64,000 nucleotides of DNA from CAMFLJ01 sp963702555. GTDB lineage: Bacteria > Actinomycetota > Acidimicrobiia > Acidimicrobiales > Acidimicrobilacustridaceae. A program made the translations under genes and the position numbers. Of the stretch, positions 61,503 to 64,000 are shown piece after piece; position 1 is the first letter of the stretch; each line of letters starts with the position of its first letter. A model generated the notes under the pieces. That model had not been told where the DNA came from and searched no databases. It saw nothing but the letters and a program-made list of their open reading frames with translations. The stretch lies in the NCBI GenBank assembly GCA_963702555.1, contig CAVPCW010000013.1:372001-436000 (forward strand), given 5' to 3'.

Positions 61503-62431
61503 TGCGCTACGGGATGTCGCTGGGGGGCGAGAGCCGGCTGTCGGGCTTCCTCGAGCAGATCGCCATGTTCGAGGAGGCCGGCGTCGACACCGCCTGGTGC
61601 TCCCAGCTGTTCGGCGTCGACGCGCTCACCATGTTCGCCGTCGCCGGCACCATGACCGAACGCATCCGCTTCGGCACCAGCGTCATCCCGACCCGCTCCC
61701 GGCACCCGATGGTGCTCGCCTCCCAGGCGCTCACCACCAGTGCCGCCACCGACGGCCGGCTCCTGCTGGGCGTCGGCTCCTCGCACCGGGCGCTGGTCGA
61801 GGGCGCCCTCGGCCAGAGCTACGACCGACCCGCCGCCCACCTGCGCGAGTACGTCGGCGTGCTGCGCCGCCTCCTCGACGGCGAACGGTTCGAGCACCAC
61901 GGCGAGTTCCTCGACGTCGACACCACCACCGACTTCGGCCGGGCCCACGTCGTCGACGCCACCGCGCCGACCCTCCTCGTCGGCACCATGTTCCCCCTGT
62001 CGCTGAAGGTCGCCGGCTCGCTCGCCGACGGCGTCGTCACCTGGCTCGTCGGCCTACGCACCCTCACTGACGTGATCGCACCGATCTCCTCGGAGGCCGC
62101 CACCGCAGCGGGCCGTCCCCGGCCCGAGGTCATCGCCGGCGTCCCCATGGCCGTGTGCGCCGCCGGCGAGGTCGCCGCCCAGAACGAGCTGGTCAACAGC
62201 ACCCTCGAGCGCTTCACCAAGCTGCCGGTCTACGAGAGCGTCCTCGAGCGCGAGCACGCCACCCGCCCGGCCGACCTCGCCCTCATCGGCGACGAGGAGA
62301 CCGTCGCCGCCCGCCTCGCGGGTTTTGCAGAGGCAGGCATCGACGAGGTCCACGGCGTCTGCTTCGGCGACCCCGGGACCTTCGAGCGCACCGCTGCTCT
62401 CCTCGGCACCCTCGCCCGATCGCGCGGCTAG
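61502..62431 (+). CDS. LLM-class (luciferase-like) F420- or flavin-dependent oxidoreductase
   Basis: A 309-residue luciferase-like protein: RYGMSLGGESRLSGFLEQIA, IRFGTSVIPTRSRHPMVLAS (non-prolyl cis-peptide region), GRLLLGVGSSHRALVEGALG and a C-terminal domain with LIGDEETVAARLAGFAEAGI. This matches the F420-dependent group frequent in actinobacteria more than FMN monooxygenases, but cofactor use is not proven. It overlaps the amidohydrolase stop, so both act in one pathway. GTG at 61499 is an in-frame alternative start. Confidence 0.87.
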   Translation: MRYGMSLGGESRLSGFLEQIAMFEEAGVDTAWCSQLFGVDALTMFAVAGTMTERIRFGTSVIPTRSRHPMVLASQALTTSAATDGRLLLGVGSSHRALVEGALGQSYDRPAAHLREYVGVLRRLLDGERFEHHGEFLDVDTTTDFGRAHVVDATAPTLLVGTMFPLSLKVAGSLADGVVTWLVGLRTLTDVIAPISSEAATAAGRPRPEVIAGVPMAVCAAGEVAAQNELVNSTLERFTKLPVYESVLEREHATRPADLALIGDEETVAARLAGFAEAGIDEVHGVCFGDPGTFERTAALLGTLARSRG

Positions 62432-62497
62432 AACTCCAGTCGTCGTGCGGAGCCGCCGCTGCCACCGTTCCAGACTCGCGACCCGGAGGTACCCACC

Positions 62498-63346
62498 ATG
62501 AGCACCCGTGAGCCCGTGCAGCTCCTCGCCGGCCTCGGCTTCGGCGAAGGCCTCCGCTGGCACGACGACCGCCTCTGGTTCTCCGACTTCTACGCCCACA
62601 CGGTCTCGTCGCTCGACCTGTCGGGCGACCTCCGGGTGGAGGTTGAGATCGACGAGCGCCCCAGCGGGCTCGGATGGCTACCCGACGGCCGCCTGCTCGT
62701 CGTCGCCATGGACTCGCGGCGGGTGCTCCGACGGGAGCCCGATGGCACCCTGGTGGTGCACGCAGATCTCTCGCCAGTGGCCACCTCGCACGCCAACGAC
62801 ATGGTCGTGGCCGCCGACGGCACCGCCTACGTCGGCAACTTCGGGGCCGACATGGCGGCCGGCGAGCCCCGCAACGACGCCCGCCTGGCGATCGTGCGGC
62901 CCGACGGCACCGTGATCGGCGGGCCCGAGGGCCTCGCCTTCCCGAACGGATCGGTCATCACCCCCGACGGTTCGACCTACATCATCGGCGAGTCCATGGC
63001 CCAGCGCTACCGGGCCTTCCCGATCCTCCCCGACGGCACACTCGGCGAGGGTCGACTGTGGGCCGATCTCGGTGGACGATTCCCCGACGGTTGCACCCTC
63101 GACGCCGACGGCGCCATCTGGTTCGCCGACGCCATGGCCCCCGAGGTGGCGCGAGTGGCCGAGGGCGGCGAGGTCCTCGACGTCATCGCCATGCCCGATC
63201 GCTGCTTCGCCTGTGCCCTCGGCGGCGCCGACGGCCGCACCCTGTTCGTGGCGACGGCCAGCACGTTCCCCGGCGGGAACGACCCCGACTGGTCGGGTCG
63301 GCTCTGGTCGGTCGAGGTCGAGGTGCGACACGCCGGTCGCCCCTGA
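62498..63346 (+). CDS. SMP-30/gluconolactonase/LRE-family protein
   Basis: A 282-residue six-bladed propeller. Metal ligands are recognisable: Glu in GLGFGEGLRWHDDRLWF, Asn in SHANDMVVAADGTAYVG, Asn in AFPNGSVITPDGST and Asp in GCTLDADGAIWFADA. The family hydrolyses lactones using Ca2+ or Zn2+. It is 66 bases after the LLM gene and could open a lactone formed by Baeyer-Villiger oxidation. A hairpin terminator follows the stop. Confidence 0.88.
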   Translation: MSTREPVQLLAGLGFGEGLRWHDDRLWFSDFYAHTVSSLDLSGDLRVEVEIDERPSGLGWLPDGRLLVVAMDSRRVLRREPDGTLVVHADLSPVATSHANDMVVAADGTAYVGNFGADMAAGEPRNDARLAIVRPDGTVIGGPEGLAFPNGSVITPDGSTYIIGESMAQRYRAFPILPDGTLGEGRLWADLGGRFPDGCTLDADGAIWFADAMAPEVARVAEGGEVLDVIAMPDRCFACALGGADGRTLFVATASTFPGGNDPDWSGRLWSVEVEVRHAGRP

Positions 63347-63349
63347 ACC

Positions 63350-63375
63350 CCGACCGCGGCATCCACCGCGGTCGG
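63350..63375. terminator. Bidirectional hairpin terminator
   Basis: CCGACCGCGG and CCGCGGTCGG form a 10-bp stem with a 6-base loop between the convergent gluconolactonase-like and SGNH genes. Confidence 0.6.
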
Positions 63376-63395
63376 AGCCAGGGGCGACCTGACGC

Positions 63396-64000
63396 TCAGC
63401 TCTTGCCGGCGAGGGCCTCGCTGACCAGCTCCGCCATGGCCACGTGCCCTGTGGCGTTCGGGTGGTACGGGAAGCCGGCCGTCGCTGCGACACCATCGGT
63501 CCAACGGTCTGCGGGGTCCGCGGCGCACACCGTGTGATCACCTTCGGCCGCGTACGGACTGACGACGAGCGCCCCAGTGTCAGCTCCGACCTCGACGAAG
63601 AGCTGCTCCAAGCGCTCCCCCATCGTGCGCACGACCTGGGCCTCCTCCGGGGTGAACGACAGCGCCGGGCACTCCGTCTCGGGAACGACCCGTGGGTAGG
63701 TGACGAGGACGACCGTCGCGTCGGGAGCCTTCTGCTTCACCTGCGTCAGCAGGCTGGTGAGGGCGGTCTTGGTCGAGGCCAGGTCGGTCTCCAGCTTCGC
63801 CGAGTCGAGGGTGCACACGGCCTCGGTCCCGCAGGTGAGGGCGGCGAGGGAGTACCCGATGTCGTTGCCGCCGACGGTGACGGTGACGAGTGAGGTGTCG
63901 GCCGTGACGGCGTTGATCTGAGGCGAGGTGTCACCTTGAGGCGTGTCGAGCAGGTTGGCGGTGGTCGCCCCGGCGCAGCTGACATCGACGAGCTTCAGGT
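63396..64000 (-). CDS. SGNH/GDSL hydrolase, C-terminal part (runs off right edge)
   Basis: About 200 residues are visible; the N-terminus with the GDSL serine lies beyond the window. VTVGGNDIGYSLAALTCG is the block III Gly-Asn motif. VVLVTYPRVVPETECPAL and the final YHPNATGHVAMAEL supply the catalytic Asp/His block V. Several Cys residues and the VDVSCAGATTANLLDT start suggest a secreted, disulfide-containing lipase or esterase like those of Streptomyces. The frame is open to the window edge. Confidence 0.85.
   Translation of the reverse strand, partial: LKLVDVSCAGATTANLLDTPQGDTSPQINAVTADTSLVTVTVGGNDIGYSLAALTCGTEAVCTLDSAKLETDLASTKTALTSLLTQVKQKAPDATVVLVTYPRVVPETECPALSFTPEEAQVVRTMGERLEQLFVEVGADTGALVVSPYAAEGDHTVCAADPADRWTDGVAATAGFPYHPNATGHVAMAELVSEALAGKS

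Noticed and set aside
1..64000. CRISPR arrays, IS elements, integrases, rRNA or phage genes
   Set aside because: No regularly spaced repeats, transposase or integrase motifs, or rRNA-like stretches were found on reading both strands. Only one tRNA was recognised, without signs of an integrated element.

Overview
The window is chromosomal DNA from a very G+C-rich actinobacterium. The third codon positions are almost all G or C, GTG starts are frequent, and GTGA/ATGA stop-start overlaps are common. The gene content (amidohydrolases, Baeyer-Villiger monooxygenases, short-chain dehydrogenases, EthD proteins, an F420-type luciferase-like oxidoreductase, aminoglycoside-phosphotransferase-like kinases, MMPL and CsoR) fits a soil or aquatic member of the class Acidimicrobiia or a mycobacterium-like actinobacterium. 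I infer the lineage from gene content, not from a marker gene. One tRNA gene, tRNA-Arg(ACG), is present. I saw no rRNA, IS element, prophage or CRISPR array, and no gene-free stretch exceeds 300 bases.

Layout. 0-1 kb: end of a 2-oxoacid:acceptor oxidoreductase operon (gamma, ferredoxin, start of alpha). 1-6.7 kb: a BNR-propeller/MoaD-like pair, a haem-oxygenase-like diiron protein, tRNA-Arg, a UbiA prenyltransferase, a two-cupin protein and a DUF1295 membrane protein. 6.8-11.6 kb: an amidohydrolase and two convergent Baeyer-Villiger-type monooxygenases. 11.7-18 kb: a divergent L-rhamnose-type sugar locus (DeoR regulator, class II aldolase, FGGY kinase and phosphatase against isomerase and rhamnulokinase). 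18.4-24.2 kb: two unrelated sulfatases and a regulator made of two fused TetR modules. 24.2-27.5 kb: SulP transporter, EthD protein, enoyl-CoA hydratase.

27.6-36.5 kb: a divergent cluster of about ten genes around a two-component system. The left arm has a polytopic glycosyltransferase-like membrane protein and a sugar epimerase. The right arm has a DUF2064 glycosyltransferase, a membrane-anchored molybdopterin oxidoreductase, a small membrane protein, a methyltransferase, a family 2 glycosyltransferase and an MTA-phosphorylase-like enzyme. The tight coupling suggests one uncharacterised pathway, and this is my best candidate for a new system. 36.7-40.6 kb: SDRs, a DapB-like oxidoreductase and an MtfA-type peptidase. 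40.6-43.6 kb: a CsoR-family repressor with three palindromic operators, divergent from an MMPL exporter and a DUF2892 protein.

43.7-63.3 kb: a catabolic region. It contains three APH-like kinases (two close paralogues in inverted orientation), two lipocalin-like AttH/DUF7064-type proteins, a PQQ/cytochrome c lipoprotein, several SDRs, an alpha/beta hydrolase, amidohydrolases, an ABC solute-binding lipoprotein, a gluconolactonase-like protein, and TetR and MarR regulators. A pair of matching operators flanks the TetR gene. The window ends in an SGNH hydrolase.

Many genes are broken by single-base frameshifts although both halves are well conserved. Most of these lie at 25-36 kb. They look more like consensus errors in this stretch of the assembly than gene decay, and I annotate those genes as whole units.
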